64,000 nucleotides of DNA from Terebella lapidaria (lineage: Eukaryota; Annelida; Polychaeta; Terebellida; Terebellidae), in NCBI GenBank assembly GCA_949152475.1, contig OX424560.1, positions 21,081,106-21,145,105 of the forward strand, in the 5' to 3' direction. Below, piece by piece: positions 36,400 through 49,860 of the stretch. The notes beneath the pieces were generated by a model. It was not told where the DNA came from and ran no database searches. It worked only from the letters and a program-made list of their open reading frames with translations. Position 1 is the stretch's first letter. Every line of letters begins with the position of its first letter. Both the position numbers and the translations under genes were made by a program.

Positions 36400-36620
36400 T
36401 ATATTTCTTGCGACATCTCCACCGATCGATATGAATACATCGTGTGGCCATCCACTGTCACCCCCAGACACCATATACAATGGGAGCTGCCTCAGTTAAT
36501 TGATCCACTTTGACTTCGAGGGGCTTTATGTGCAGATTGAAATGGACGAGACTGTCTGTTTTGAGGGCACTTGGCCACTGATGAACTTCGACTGGTCGTC
36601 TACATAACAACGTCCTTGTG
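36400..36620 (+). repeat. Module S, copy near 36.5 kb
   Basis: It shares CACTGTCACCCCCAGACACC-like and GTTTTGAGGGCACTTG runs with the other S copies. An 86-codon minus-strand frame (36220-36480) overlaps it; copy 2 does not keep that frame. Confidence 0.6.
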
Positions 36621-38010
36621 GATCGTAATTGTCCATTCAGATCATCGCCAGTGGTTTGACATGTTTCGGTATTTGTCGACAGTATAATGTTTCGGTGTTC
36701 GTTTCGAACGAAATATTTCTCGTTTGCAAGAATAATACAAACGAGAATAATACCTATGATAATGTTCTACCATCGTTGTTGTGCTGCATCGTAATTTAAT
36801 AATCCACGGTATACTAGTATTGACACAAGTTGAGTTTCAATACAATAATTCGGTGATACAACATGAGTACGTAGATGCTTCGAATATATATCTGCCTGTT
36901 ACCAGTCCAAAAAAAGTTGACACATCTGAATGAATCACCCGGATCGCCGATGTAGATATGATTTTGTTCATTGGACCATCATTGTGGCCAAACATGTGAC
37001 TAGATGTGTGGCATGTTGGCCATTTCAGACGTTCAATGTATACATGTAATATCACGATTGTTCGTAATCAAAATTTGTCAATCAATATTAGTGAACGTTT
37101 TATTGAACAATAATTATTTTGAAATGAAGTACCAATAAAGTGGAGTGCATAACCAAATTTCTGTAGCATTCCAAATTGTCATCTATAAAAGTGTCATTCT
37201 AAAAAAGTGAGAGGAAACATCGAGAATATTTATTCCGACTGAATGAGTTTTTGAAGCATCTTTTATTCAACGTGCTTAATCAGCAAATGCAAGGTGAATA
37301 TCTGCAAATTAGCCCCCTGTCAGATGCTTCATAAACCTTCTTATTAAAACATAGGAGCATCGTTGAGATTCGCAATAAACTCGCAGGGTATTTGTGATAA
37401 GGCATTGTAGGTTTGACTCCTTGTCAGAAAGATATGACCAAGTTCATGCATACGACGACCCGTGCATAAAATTCAATATCCTGGTGTTAACACTTAATCC
37501 CATCGGACTTTGTTGCCAGGTTACCGCCCGTCACCCTCGGGTCAAGTCTCGCATCGGAATACGCCCGACATCTTGACGACCTCTTGTCTCTTGGGTGAAC
37601 ATTTGATGGATCGTTTGCACGGTTTTCGGTAGATATAGTTGAGTTCAGGTCATGAAGCCATCAATCGCTACCACTGTAGACCTGTGATGGTTTAACGGGT
37701 TTTATGTGCTACAGGACTTCTCAGATATGTTTCCTGTACATCTGAAATATATCAACTCTGCGTATACAACATGAAACGATACCTCTAATGGTCATACGCA
37801 TAATTGATTTATCATACCGGGTTGTGTAAAATGCATTTCATTTTTGTGAAAATCGTAACAATAATTCTATGAATTTAGTGGATATACCTTGTCACTTACA
37901 TGCAGTTATGTATATTTATAATTATTTGCAAACAACAAATTATATTGTAAGAGGAATAGACTTAAAAACGAATGGAATGAACTGTTCTTGCCTGCAAAAA
38001 TTCTGACATA
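36620..38010. other. No gene recognised
   Basis: AT-rich. No supported exon, RNA or repeat was seen. Confidence 0.4.
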
Positions 38011-38016
38011 CTCACA

Positions 38017-39929
38017 CCCTGTTCGCGGCACAGCGGTAAGTAAATTTTTGACGTTATCGGTTCTAAATTCTTGACGTTATGCGCGAAATTCTTGACGATA
38101 TCTTTGTTTATGTTTTGTTCTATCGCGATGTAAGCATAAATTATCTAATTTTGTTCAGGTAATTAGTGAGAGGGTGACTATATATTCGATTTATAAGTTA
38201 GACGAGGCATTATGGCATCCCAATCACGCGCTGAGATGTAAAAAAGTTGAAGATCTTGCCTTGCACTTATCGGCGAATGTACTAAATGCATTTTATTTCC
38301 ATGCAATGAATCAGCTATGTACTGAAAATGAGCTTTAGCATATTGGCAGATCATTCATGATTAAGCATTGAAAGGTTAAAAGCCCAGATATTAAATTAAA
38401 CATACCTGTCAGTCGTTTTCCACCAACAATGATAAGTTCGGTATTACTGACGTTAGTTCGTCATGGTTGACGTTATTGAAAGCCATGAAAATTTTTGTCA
38501 TTAGTTTTGAGGCATGATTGCAATTTAGTTAAGTAGTAAAATTGAATGAAAGAGTGGTTTCCTCTTGCAGCTAATCGATATGACAAATATACGATGCTAC
38601 ATATGTAGAAACAAATTTGGTAATATTTATGACGTATCACAACATGCAAGAAATAAACACATTCTAAGATGTCATATAAAATAGAAAACTTGGTTACACA
38701 GTTTATTCCCATACGAAAGCGCCACACCAATATCTATACAGTTCATATAGAACGTCATACAATCAGTCACATCAAAGTAAATGATACGACAAATTGTGAA
38801 CACCCTCAGCCAAATTATCTACCCCCAAAGTCTACTTAGATGTGCCATATCCTTGCCAGACCGCCAGGACTGGTTTCTGGCCCTGAGCTTTCGTAGCCGT
38901 CGGCAATTCTGTTAAAAAACATCCTACTAAATTCATGCTCAAAACCAATGTCCGAAATAAATAACTGGCAGGAGAATACATAAAGGTACTGTCGCATACC
39001 AGCCGCAAACTAATTTAAAACATCACTTAATTCTGTCACAGAATTTAAGACATTAATACTAGCAGTATATTTGTATGAGATTACCGGAATGTCTCGGCTT
39101 TTATTGCAAATTCGCGAAACTTACACCAATGTAGGCCTATGCTGAATCTAAAATCGTCGGAGAAGTCGGAAAAAAAAATACATATACAGTAGGGTGATGT
39201 CAACGACCATCGGTCAATCACATATGCCCTAAATAACTTTCTTCACGCTGGGAAAAAACATTTCTGTTGCGTACATATAGATTTCTAGGCCATGGAATGA
39301 CGCTTTATATCAGGTTAAACGTCAACATATATTAAATACTTATCAATAATACATTTAATACTATAATTACATTTTTCTTTCTTTCATAAACATGTTTTTT
39401 CTTTAAATCAATAAAAACCAATATCGTCAAGCATGACGAACTTCTCTGTGATATAACGTCAAGCATGATTAACTTGTGTAATCATAACGTCAATAATTTA
39501 CCGCCGTGCAAAATTGGGGATGCGTAGGTTTCCCTATTAATAACCACTTTTTCCGCATATAACATCATTGTACAAATTACTGATGAATCAAATAGTCATT
39601 ACATATACTTGTTGACCGTTTTTTGCGCCTGTTCAAGAGCTGGAGAACAATATTTAGAGTTAACCATCGAACGCTCATTGTATATTGCTTACAATGGTGC
39701 TTGAATCAACAGTTGGACTACATATCAAGATATATGTAGTATCTGCGCACTGTGCGCATAGCTATCACGATATTGATTGTTCCATATCAGGTTTATTTCA
39801 TTATTAAACGTACTCAATTGTCCTTTCTGTGGCTACACAAAAGTATATCGTCAAGAATTTTGTGCATAACGTCAAGAATTTAAAACCGATAACGTCAAGA
39901 ATTGATTTACCGCTGTGCCGCGAATAGGG
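38017..39929. mobile_element. TIR DNA element with TTGACGTTAT subterminal repeats
   Basis: The inverted ends (about 85 bp) match almost fully: CCCTGTTCGCGGCACAGCGG at 38017-38036 and its near-complement at 39910-39929. TTGACGTTAT or close variants occur in direct orientation at about 38047, 38070, 38090, 38448 and 38466, and inverted at about 39424, 39455, 39484, 39847, 39864 and 39888. A second, diverged copy of the right end lies inside (about 39421-39520). No transposase frame is visible, so the element is non-autonomous. The superfamily is not assigned because no clear target duplication was found. Confidence 0.85.
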
Positions 39930-40780
39930 GGTGGCAGAGCTAGGGCTAATAATGCCCCAGAGGAGACAAATTCCTGGTCCAACAGTGACAGCGCCGTCTT
40001 GCTAACGTGGACGACGTCTAATAACCAATTACGAACATGGACCGGAAGCATACCAATATGACGAGGCAAGAATGATGTCATTATATATCGTCTCCCTTGA
40101 TTTATTGGCATTCATCTAGTTTGATCTTTCATGACATATCTAAATGCGATGCTTGTCGCGACACCAATCACAGAATATGTTGCAGATTTAATATACATGT
40201 AGGCCTGGTTTAGATATGATCTTAGTCATTCGTGTTATGGGAAACATTCATGACTTTCATATGCACAATCATGTTATCAATGCGTCTGGCGCCTTTCAGA
40301 GAACCAGAAGAATGGATGAAAGGAATATCAAAAATAAGCACAGATAAGCCATCTAATGGAAGGAACTCGTCCATACCACCAGGGAAATCAGGATATTGCA
40401 TACAAAAAGAAATTACGTCATAGCTGCTGCAGGTGTCACCGATGTGATGCCGGTTCCAATTATATTTGATTTCATGATATTACCTGAAACACGGAATGCA
40501 GCAAAAATATATACACCTGGTGTTATGAAACGACTTCTTCGCATGCAAGTTATTAAGTAACAGCATCTAGATACAACAGTATTAGATTATAAAACACAAT
40601 AGCGATGGTTCGAATTATGAGGAAAAAGTGTTGTGAGATTGTTCTCTACAGGGGATGTTACTCTGCCAATGTTCATTTATATTAAAATGGTGTCTTATCA
40701 AAGAAAATTGATAAGATGAATCATTGCATTCTCGCTTGCTTTCATTCGTATTGATTCCTTTTATTTCGAAACAGCTAACA
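39930..40780. other. No gene recognised
   Basis: A 79-codon minus frame (39872-40111) partly overlaps the element end. A 63-codon plus frame is at 40232-40423. Neither matches a known domain. Confidence 0.35.
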
Positions 40781-43700
40781 ATATGTGTATTGTTATAGAA
40801 ATGTGTGTGATTATTGGATATTTTCATGGCATGATACCAAACATTCTGCGCATTTTATGGCCAATACGTTTGTGTTGTTATTGGACTAACTTCTACCAAC
40901 GAAACGAGCATGTACACTATGTTGTGGAGCCGTATCTAAAAACATGTAGTATTCAACACGAAATATCCAAAATATAGAGCTTTTCACGAGATCGTTGATA
41001 TTAACAGCTACCAGGTACACATGATACACACTATAGAAATGAATGGGAAACCTTGCAATCACTTCCAAATTTGGGCGTGATATTTATTGTATTACATATG
41101 ATATATTCAATATCGTAGAGTCAATGTTTGTGTGCAAAATAACGTTTCCTCTGGTATTATAACTAGGTACTTGTCACGAGTTGCATCCATAATACGTTAC
41201 GGCCTATAACCAGCAACATCATAAAACCATTCGTATTAACATGATTAAAAAACAATGACCTATGGCATCGTGTGCGTGTGTTACTACATGATAGGAGGGA
41301 ATTCCGCACCTATATGTATTTTGCTCTACAAATTCACGCATTCCCCAAACTAGAGGCGAATATATTATGCTTCCCAATGCATTGATTTCTTTATATTATT
41401 TGTGCTTCTATTATTCTTCAGTTCAGTGATTTAAGGCTAGTTCACCAGAAATTTGGGTTTGTATCAAATTTTGGATGAAGCAGACGTTATAATTATACCG
41501 CTGAATATTTTATACTGTAAGTTATATTCCACCAGTCTGCAAGCGACTCACGCATGAAGATTGGTAACATACCGGTGGTTGGTAAAATTGTCATGTTCAA
41601 TCCTCCACGGCAATGTAAGCCCAATGTCTTTCACATATTACCTCACACTGTATCACGAAAGGCGAAGTCTCAGCAGAGTTGTTTGTGGTGTTTTAATATA
41701 GTATATGTTTGTGTTTATGGTGTATCAATATAGTACATGTACATACATTTTTACTCATTGCATCATCACAGAAAAGTCAGAAACAACGTATGTTTTCTCT
41801 TCAAAATAACTTCACATGATTCCGTAAGCACAACAAGGACATCAATAATATGGTTCATATGCGTACAGAAATAGAAGTGGTACAGGTCAATAAGTTAAGC
41901 ACCATTTCATCACCTCCCCATTATTGACATCTGGGTCCAAGTATTGGTCCACTATGATCTCCTGGATTTACATTTTGATGAATTATCCCCACCGTTCACC
42001 GCAGATGTAAGACGGGTCCTAGTCGGAAAGCCATCAAGTTTTCCTGGTCAGCGACCAGTGTCAGCTTTGGCACTACCAAAATAAGATAGAAAAGGAGTCG
42101 AATAAAACAACCACATTTTTTTCTAATTGTGGTGTTTGTGTAGGGGATATATTGATGGGGTGCCCGGATAATCATTCACCAAGAGAAAAACTCCTCACTG
42201 CTTTGTACATGTAAAGAACTGGTAATTCAAAATTTGTATCACGACCATTAGATCCGAAAATATGGCTCTGCAAGTTTGTATCATACTGCACATTACACAG
42301 ACAATTTTCACATGAATCGAGTTATGAAACCAAATCAGTTTTTTTCTGCCATATCCCCAAGGGCCAAATGCCCAATGACAAGATCGGTTTTTGCATCCAA
42401 GTCTTCCGCTCGGTGAGCTAATTGGCAATTATCATAGGGAGTGCCACTGATGCATGTGTCCTGACATGAATGTAATAACCCCCGCAGACAGTTCTTGCTG
42501 CAAGCTTTTTGTCGAAGTATTGCATTGCAATGTGTTCTGTATACCCTATCAATTACTGAAAAATATCTGCTCGATTGTGTCCTCCAAGTCGTTGCAGATC
42601 TGTGATGTATGCAACACGATGTCGAACTTATGTCATCAATATTAATGGGACAACACCTCGCATGGCTGCATATCACCAACGAAACTTAAAATTTGCTGTT
42701 TGACTGATCCACATATACGTCAAGGTAGTGTTTTTGATAAATCTAAGGGATTCACTTTTTGGTATGCATGCTGGAATAAAATATGCTACCACGTTCACAC
42801 AAAAACAGCACAATGAGGTGACACAGATACATTCCATGACAGGCCATATCCAATCAGCAAATTCATGAACATACATTTATTTATCAGCATCGAATCATTG
42901 GTAAAACGACCTACATATACATTGTACATGTGTTGTACATTTATTCATCAATAGTATCATTATGCTCGTTTGTGTCATATATTTGAACCATGGCCCATGG
43001 TGCATTTGTCAATCGAATATTACATTTTGGGGTTGTGATATTTTATAAGATGTCATCATCAATGACTCGATAACCTCCTTAATTGAAACGAAAATGTATC
43101 CATGTAGAGCACTGAATACATTCAAAAATAAACATCGAGACATAAATATGGACATATGGCCTTGAATTCACTTTCTTATAGTTATAGTCCAACTGCAATG
43201 CCAGTGCATGAAGATTGATGCCTTATAATTTAGACCTTTCCTGAATCTGTTGAGCACCGTGCACATGATCCATCAACTTTTGTGTCCCCCGAGACTAGAG
43301 GTGTCTACACCGTCGATTACTTATACATGAGAGGATTGACCCGAAGGTGGCAGGCAGCTTAAAGCTGTAAGTATGCTATATAAAGAGATACTGTACAATC
43401 CCTTCGACCTTTTGAGACATCCCCTGAACCTTTCGTGCTGACTGGTGACGTAAGTAGGTGCCTTTGGCCTAGGCCGACCAGGGGGATTTTCGGCCGTATA
43501 AAAGGAGGGGGCGACTGGCCTACAATGTGGCATACTCAATAGACCAAGGAGGCATACACATCGTCCTCAATGTCCGTATGTAATGCATTTCATTGTGTAT
43601 ATCTATATTTCAGTGTTTATAGCATATTGGTTGAATGTAGGGTGTGACAATATGGGTGACATCTCTGACGGAATATTTTGTAATCATATAACATTGATAG

Positions 43701-45380
43701 CGTCACCCTTGATAGTCTGTCCAATTGTACATGTACATGCTATGTTACAGGTATGCACCTATTGGCATGTACTCTAGGTTAGTAATATAGCATACAATGA
43801 CTGAGCACTGCTCAACAACATATGAGTACAAAATTTACCAGGTCACAAAGCCTGTTTGTATGTTGTGTACAAATATGTATGATAACTTTACTGTTGATGT
43901 GGCTACATTACGGGGATATATCTATGCACGTGAATTACTGGGAACCATACAAATTCGTCACACCAATGGATAATACATTCATTACGGCTAGGAGGGAAAT
44001 ATGTAGCCCTAATTATATGAGTAATTGTGTGTACGTATGGATATTATGCAATTATACTTTGCAGTTTGTGTGTTCTCTGACATCTGTGCTGTGGGGAACA
44101 TGTCAAATGATCATCGACACACACTGCAAGAATGGCTTTATACCACTTCGCCGTTACAGCCGACTGCCTCTGGCCTCTGTCGTGGGCAGCCTGACTCGCG
44201 CCAGTGCATAGACCCGCCCACATTCGAAGCAAAACAAACAACGCGTGGTTCTGTGGTTTTAGGTTCGGTTTATCCGTCGGGGAAGATCGTGGTCGTTATC
44301 ATAATATTTTTTTTCCATGGTCGTTTATCTATTTATAACATACTTACAGCTTTAACTACTGGGAATGGCGGTAGATCCACACTGTTAACTGAATATTACC
44401 AAGAACGGTTTTTCATGCAAATGCGCGAACATTTCACAGAAAGGTAGCTGCTATGTAGCTGTTAAAGGTAGTTGCAATCAACAATATGGTGGCGGTTATT
44501 ATCATAAATAACGCCTCACATATTTACCTCTCAAAAAATGCTGGCTTCCTGTCACTGCATAACCTTACTAAGACGAATAAGTAAATTAAAAAATATGTAG
44601 TTGAAAAGCATTCCAATGCATTGTTTGTACTTTTGCTATTGGTTGGTGTGACTTATATTCATCAATGATATCCACAAAATATATGTTCCACAGATTCAAT
44701 ATTTCTCAGTGTAGACAGTGACAAAATATACATAGTTAATTATACACATACTTTCGAATGTACATTGCATTCCACCGGTCTACGAAAACATGATTTAGTG
44801 ACATCTCACAGTTCCAATTAGATCGGTAAAGTCATCACGTTGAATTAATTCCATGGTAAATTACGCCCCGTATTCTCACGAATTGCTTCACGCTGTCTCA
44901 CAGAAGGCAATGTCTGTGTGCTGAAGACAAGTGTCAGTCTGCCATGATTTTTCAGGTGACGAACTTGATGAATTGTCGCCAAGGTTCCTACTAGATTTAA
45001 GAGCGGTCCCAGTGGGAGACACCAACCTTTCCTAATCATGGACCATGGTCCAGTTTGAAAGGGATGAAGAATTCTAACATTGGCAGCATGAGGAATGTGA
45101 CACGGGTACTAATGTGATAATATAATTCGAAACAACTACTAGTAAATAACAGACGCAGAGGAAGATAAGTAATTGGTTTGCATGTGACTTTAATCAGTAA
45201 AATAAAACCTTCATGTAATTATAGACTATCCAAAATATATTTGGGTTGAAATCACACAAACAACCGAGGAAACTTATTTGCAATATCTATATTAACTATA
45301 ATGATTATTTATAGTCATATATATATAAAGATCTTTCGATTCTGATACAAATACAGATCATTAAATCAGAAATATGCACA
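40780..45380 (+). repeat. Module D1, copy a (with a 989-bp insertion)
   Basis: Collinear and highly similar to 52680-56400 once 43363-44351 is removed. It contains the X segment (ATAATTGGCAATTATC-like, about 42350-42480) and the Y segment (CCTTTCCTGAATCTGTTGAG, about 43235), which recur through the array. No shared coding frame of meaningful length. Confidence 0.92.
43363..44351. mobile_element. 989-bp TIR element flanked by TTAA
   Basis: TTAA flanks both sides (43359-43362 and 44352-44355). The D1 copy at 55.3 kb has a single TTAA in the same sequence (GGCAGGCAGC-TTAA-CTACTGGG) and no insert. The ends are perfect 13-bp inverted repeats, AGCTGTAAGTATG and CATACTTACAGCT. The TTAA duplication is the hallmark of piggyBac-type elements, although the end sequence is not their usual one. 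Two TATA-like boxes (CTATATAAAG near 43377 and GTATAAAAGGAGG near 43497) lie in the left half. A 129-codon frame (43822-44211) has no recognised domain. The inner TGTAAG...CTTACA ends also look LTR-like, but no matching direct duplication supports a solo LTR. Confidence 0.88.
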
Positions 45381-45780
45381 TTGCACAATGACCTTACAGT
45401 GTAGGAAAAAAAAAGTTGGAATATATCACAAATATGTTTAGTTTTAACATTTGGATTTTTTGTGTGAATTTTTTTTGTATTATTGCCATGACGTGTGGCC
45501 ATTTTTTATTTGCTCACACAATATCCAATAAACTGATAGCAATTTCCGTCAGTATTCCAATCACCTATGTGAATTATTGGCCTTATTGTCAAACCGTGAC
45601 GACAAAAATTAAAATCATACTTTGTGTGATTCAATATACTTCATTTTCACATCAGTATACAAGCTATAAATTATTTCATTCTACCCAGTGTGGCTTCAGT
45701 GATACACCAGAACACACAGTCACTTTGGTAATTTTTATGACCCCCTCTAGCATTTTATAAGACACGGGTACAACGAGGCA
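45380..45780. other. Insertion between D1 copies, no gene recognised
   Basis: Absent from the second D1 copy, where sequence passes straight into the 56.4-kb X segment. It holds a 114-codon plus frame (45416-45760), hydrophobic at its start and without a recognised domain. Confidence 0.4.
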
Positions 45781-45782
45781 TA

Positions 45783-45960
45783 CTAAATAACTAGGTTTGA
45801 GAGTATTTGAGCAGGAATATCTCGCCAACATTCAAGTATTGCCTGGGTCAGTTCAGCTGTATTTGTTAGGGGGTTGTTCAGTGCCCAAGAGATTTTCGAT
45901 CACAGGTTCTCGATAGGGTTCATATCGAGATCGAGTTAATATGTTGGTCCACCATGATCT
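45783..45960 (-). pseudogene. Tc1-like transposase C-terminal remnant
   Basis: Minus-strand translation gives LDLDMNPIENL, a stop in place of the usual Trp, then SKISWALNNPLTNTAEL and ILECWRDIPAQIL. This is the region of the catalytic Glu and the C-terminal helix of a Tc1-family enzyme. Upstream sequence (GDHGGPTY) grades into module D1, so the D1 module itself contains the eroded middle of this transposase. It is inactive. Confidence 0.82.
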
Positions 45961-47240
45961 CCCGGATGTACATTTTGATGAATCATCCCCACCGTTCACA
46001 GTAGATTTAAGACGGGCCCTAGTCGGAAAGTCATCAATCTTTCCTGGTCAGCGACCAGTGTCAGCATTGACACTACCAAAAATAAAAGTTGAATACCAGA
46101 AATAAGGGAGTTGAATAAAACAACCAATTTATTGTTAATTGTAGTGTTTGTGTAGGGGATATATTGACGGGGTGTACAGATAAATATTCATCGAGATAAA
46201 ACTTCTCACTGCTTTGACAATGTACAGAGCTAGTAATTCAGAATGTGTACCACAACCACTAGATCAGAAGATATGGTTCTGCAAGTTTGTATCGTACTGG
46301 GCATTACACAGACAATTATTATATGAAATCGGATTATGAAACCGAATCAGTTTAGTTTTTCTGCCATATCCCCAAGGGCCGAAATGCCCATTGACAACAT
46401 CGGTTTTTGCATCCTCGTTTTTGCGTCTTCCTCTCGGTGAGATAATTGGCAATTATCGTAGGGAGTGCCACTGATGCATATGTCCTGACACGAATGTAAT
46501 AAATGCCGCAAGCTGCAAGCTCTTCGTGGAAGTTATTGCATTGCAATGTGTTCTGTATAGCCTCTCAATTACTGAAAAAAACTATCTTCGATTGTGTCGT
46601 CCAAGTTGTTGCAGATTTGTGATGTATGCAACACAACGGTGAACTTATGTCATCGACATAAATGGGACAACACCTTGCATGACTGCATATCACCAACGAA
46701 ACTCAAAATTCGCCATTTGACAGATCCACATATACGTCAAGGTAGTGTTTTTGATAAATCTAAGGGATTCACTTTTGGGTATGCATGCTGGAACAACATA
46801 TGCCACCACGTTACCACAGAAACGGCACAATGAGTTGACACAGTTACATTCCATGACACGCCGTATCCAATCATGAAATTCATGAACATCAGCAACGAAT
46901 CATTGGCATCGAAGCATCAAACAACCTACATATGCATGTGTTGTATATTCATTCATAAATATTATCATTATGCTCGTTTGTATGATATATTTGAACCATG
47001 GCCCATGTTGCATTTGTTAATCGAATATTATAGTTTTGGTTTATTTGAAAACGATGTCATCATCAATGATTCAATAACCTCCTAATTGAAACGAAAATGT
47101 ATCCATGTAGAGAACTGAATACTTTCAGAAACAAAATTCTGATATAAAAATATCGTCGTATGGCCTTGAATTCATTTTGTTATAGTTATACTCCAACTGC
47201 GATGAGAGTCCATGAAAATTGATGCCTTATGATTCAGACC
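45925..47240 (+). repeat. Module D1, copy c (partial)
   Basis: It matches 41930-43260 and 53890-55215, including the X and Y segments, with more divergence than copies a and b show to each other. Confidence 0.88.
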
Positions 47241-49860
47241 TTTCCTGAATCTGTTGAGCACTGTGCAAATGATCCATCAACTGTCGTGTCCCGAGACAAG
47301 AGGTTTCAACACCAAGAATTATTCATACATGAGAGGAGTGACCCAAAGGCGGCAGACAGCTTCACTACCGGGAGTAGTGGTAGATCCACGCTGTTAATTG
47401 AATGTTACCGAGAACCAGCTTTTCTCATGCAAATACCCGACCAGTTTCTTTCAGGGAAGAAAAAGATGACTGGGATGTATCTGTCAATGTTAGTTGCAGT
47501 CAACGATATAATCGTAGTTGTTATTGTATAATTTGTAATCGAAGATTATCTGCAGAAGAGAACGTTTTTGTATTTATTGAACTATTCAACCAACACATCA
47601 CCTTAACATCATGCGCGGTGGTAAAAACCAAAGCATGTGAGAAGTAAAGTGTATATCTACATAAGACAAAAAAATCATTTTTGAAGCAACTTCACAATAA
47701 TGAAACAAAGACGTATAACATACTTTGTTGACACTTGATAGGAAGGAATCCCTTACCTAATTTGTTCTCAACAAATGACGGATCCCTATGGTTCATAAAT
47801 TGCACATAACTGAATATCAAAGTAGATGAAGAAATATGTGGTTGGAGACAAATAAGCATCCATTGCATGTACTTTTAATATAGATTAATGATGTGATTTA
47901 TTAACACATATATCATGGATTTCAAAGAAACTGATGTTTCACAGATTACATATATCACTGCCTGGAACAGCGAAAAATATTTATAGGAATTACATCCCCA
48001 TAGTCTACGAAAATTACATCCCCATAGTCTACATAACAAACATTGCAATCTCACAGTTCCTGGTCGATTGGTAAAGTCATCACGTTGAATCAATCTCAAG
48101 GTAAATTACGCCCCATGTTTTCACATATTGCTTAACACTGTCTTACAGAAGGTGATTTCATGTTTGCTGAAAAGTAGCCTGTGGTGCGCAATCTAACATA
48201 ATATAATATGTCATCGTTTGACAAATAAAATCATGGTGCATTCAAATGACGTTTCAAATGTTATTATTGTGATCATATTGTGGTTAAATCACTGGCGCAT
48301 CGGCCGATAAGTTAGTGAGTTGCATATGCCAGTAAAACTATTCATAGCAAAAACAGCTAACTAAAGGTACATGCATTATGAATACAAAAAAAATATTGAA
48401 TATTCTTTATGGAAACGATATTTCATAATTCGCTTGCGTATACACCATCGAGTCAGAAATATGCACAATGAACAATCAATTTATGTCTGAAATCAGGTTA
48501 TCAAACCAAATCACTTCTAGTTTCCTGCCATATCCCTGAAGACTAAACTACCCGATGACTACATCAGTTGTTGCATCAACGTTTCCGGCTCGGTGAAATA
48601 ATTGGCAATTATCGTAGGCAGTGCCGTTGACTCATTTGCTTGACACAGTTGTAACGAATCACGGCGGGACATTTAGATTGTCAGCTGCCAAGGCTCTCTC
48701 TCTCTCTCTCTGCATTATACAATATCTGGTTGAATATTCATTCAGTATTATCGCTCAATTGTTCCAGCTGTTCAGAGCGCTAAATGTCATTGAAACAATG
48801 GGTTTAGCAATAGGTTATCATGTACATTGTATAAGTGGCTGTTTAGCACAGCTGCTTCTCAGTATCAATTGATGTCCGCTCCTCAGTATCGATTGACGTT
48901 TGTAAAACTTGGTAGTGGGTGTCATCAATGGTTCTGAATCAGTTCCGCTCTGGAGAAAAAGCAGTGTTGAGGAACCGTGGTAGCTGCCAGACGGACATGA
49001 GCTGAATCCGCTATTACCGAAGGGTGAAGGACCATCATAAATCAGAACACACGAGAAATAGATTCTGAATATATCTGAGGAAATACCAATGCATCCAATA
49101 GATGCCTTCTATATTATATTTTGCTGGCTGCATACAGGTTTGGTACGAATGTCTTTCAAATTAAGATATTCACTGATGACACAATAAATATTTTAAAATT
49201 AAATTATCCAAACACATAGACGCGTGTTGTTATTTCGTTCTCACTGTCGTTGACAGCATCCCACAATATTTATTGACTTTGAACAGTACTTCAGCGTAGA
49301 ACTCGGATGGAATTTTTCACCCTCGTAATTCCAAACTCAATATTGCTGTAGGGTATCCAGTAGTACATTCAATATAGATGTTTATAAACGAATGTAATAC
49401 AAATTAAACGATTTGGAAAATACAATGTATTTGGTATTGGTTGAAATTGGTATATGCAAACATTCCCTCATTTCAATCACCTAATATGATCCTTCCCTTC
49501 TATCTTTGTAGCACACTTGGCATGAATGAGGCAAACGCGTCGACAAAGTTGGGATTTATCGCACAATACATGTACATCTATTATGCAAGTCGCCTTGCTC
49601 TGGATGAGAATGCGTAAAAATCACTTGGAAATTAATACCGTCTGTCATTGTCATGTTTTAAGAAAATGTATTCAAGCAATTTTAACTTTATATTATCACA
49701 TAAAAGTATAGAAAACAAGTGTTCTTTTGTCTCATAGGTATATTGCTAAATCTAAATCTCTTGGTAGAAAATACTTTTTGTTCATATCCATTAAGAAGCT
49801 TGCTGCTTTATTGCTCGAGTTTATTGGTTAAAACTAAGCATATCATCACACACAGTATTA
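47240..49860 (+). repeat. Module D2, copy a
   Basis: It matches 57280-59880 throughout, 49860-50945 with 52042-52600, and 62895-64000. It contains a CT microsatellite (about 48697-48713) and a ~24-bp tandem duplication (about 47988-48036) that the other copies lack. A conserved short frame near 47460-47645 is discussed under findings. Confidence 0.9.

Noticed and set aside
36220-36480. 86-codon minus frame near module S as an exon
   Set aside because: The related S copy at 24 kb does not keep it, and no splice or domain evidence supports it.
37500-37600. rRNA fragment (CCGCCCGTCACC-like string)
   Set aside because: The similarity covers only about a dozen bases and neighbouring conserved rRNA sequence is absent.
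43363-44351. Solo LTR (TG...CA ends, TATA boxes)
   Set aside because: The bases outside TG...CA are inverted, not directly repeated, and the empty site fits a clean TTAA duplication instead.
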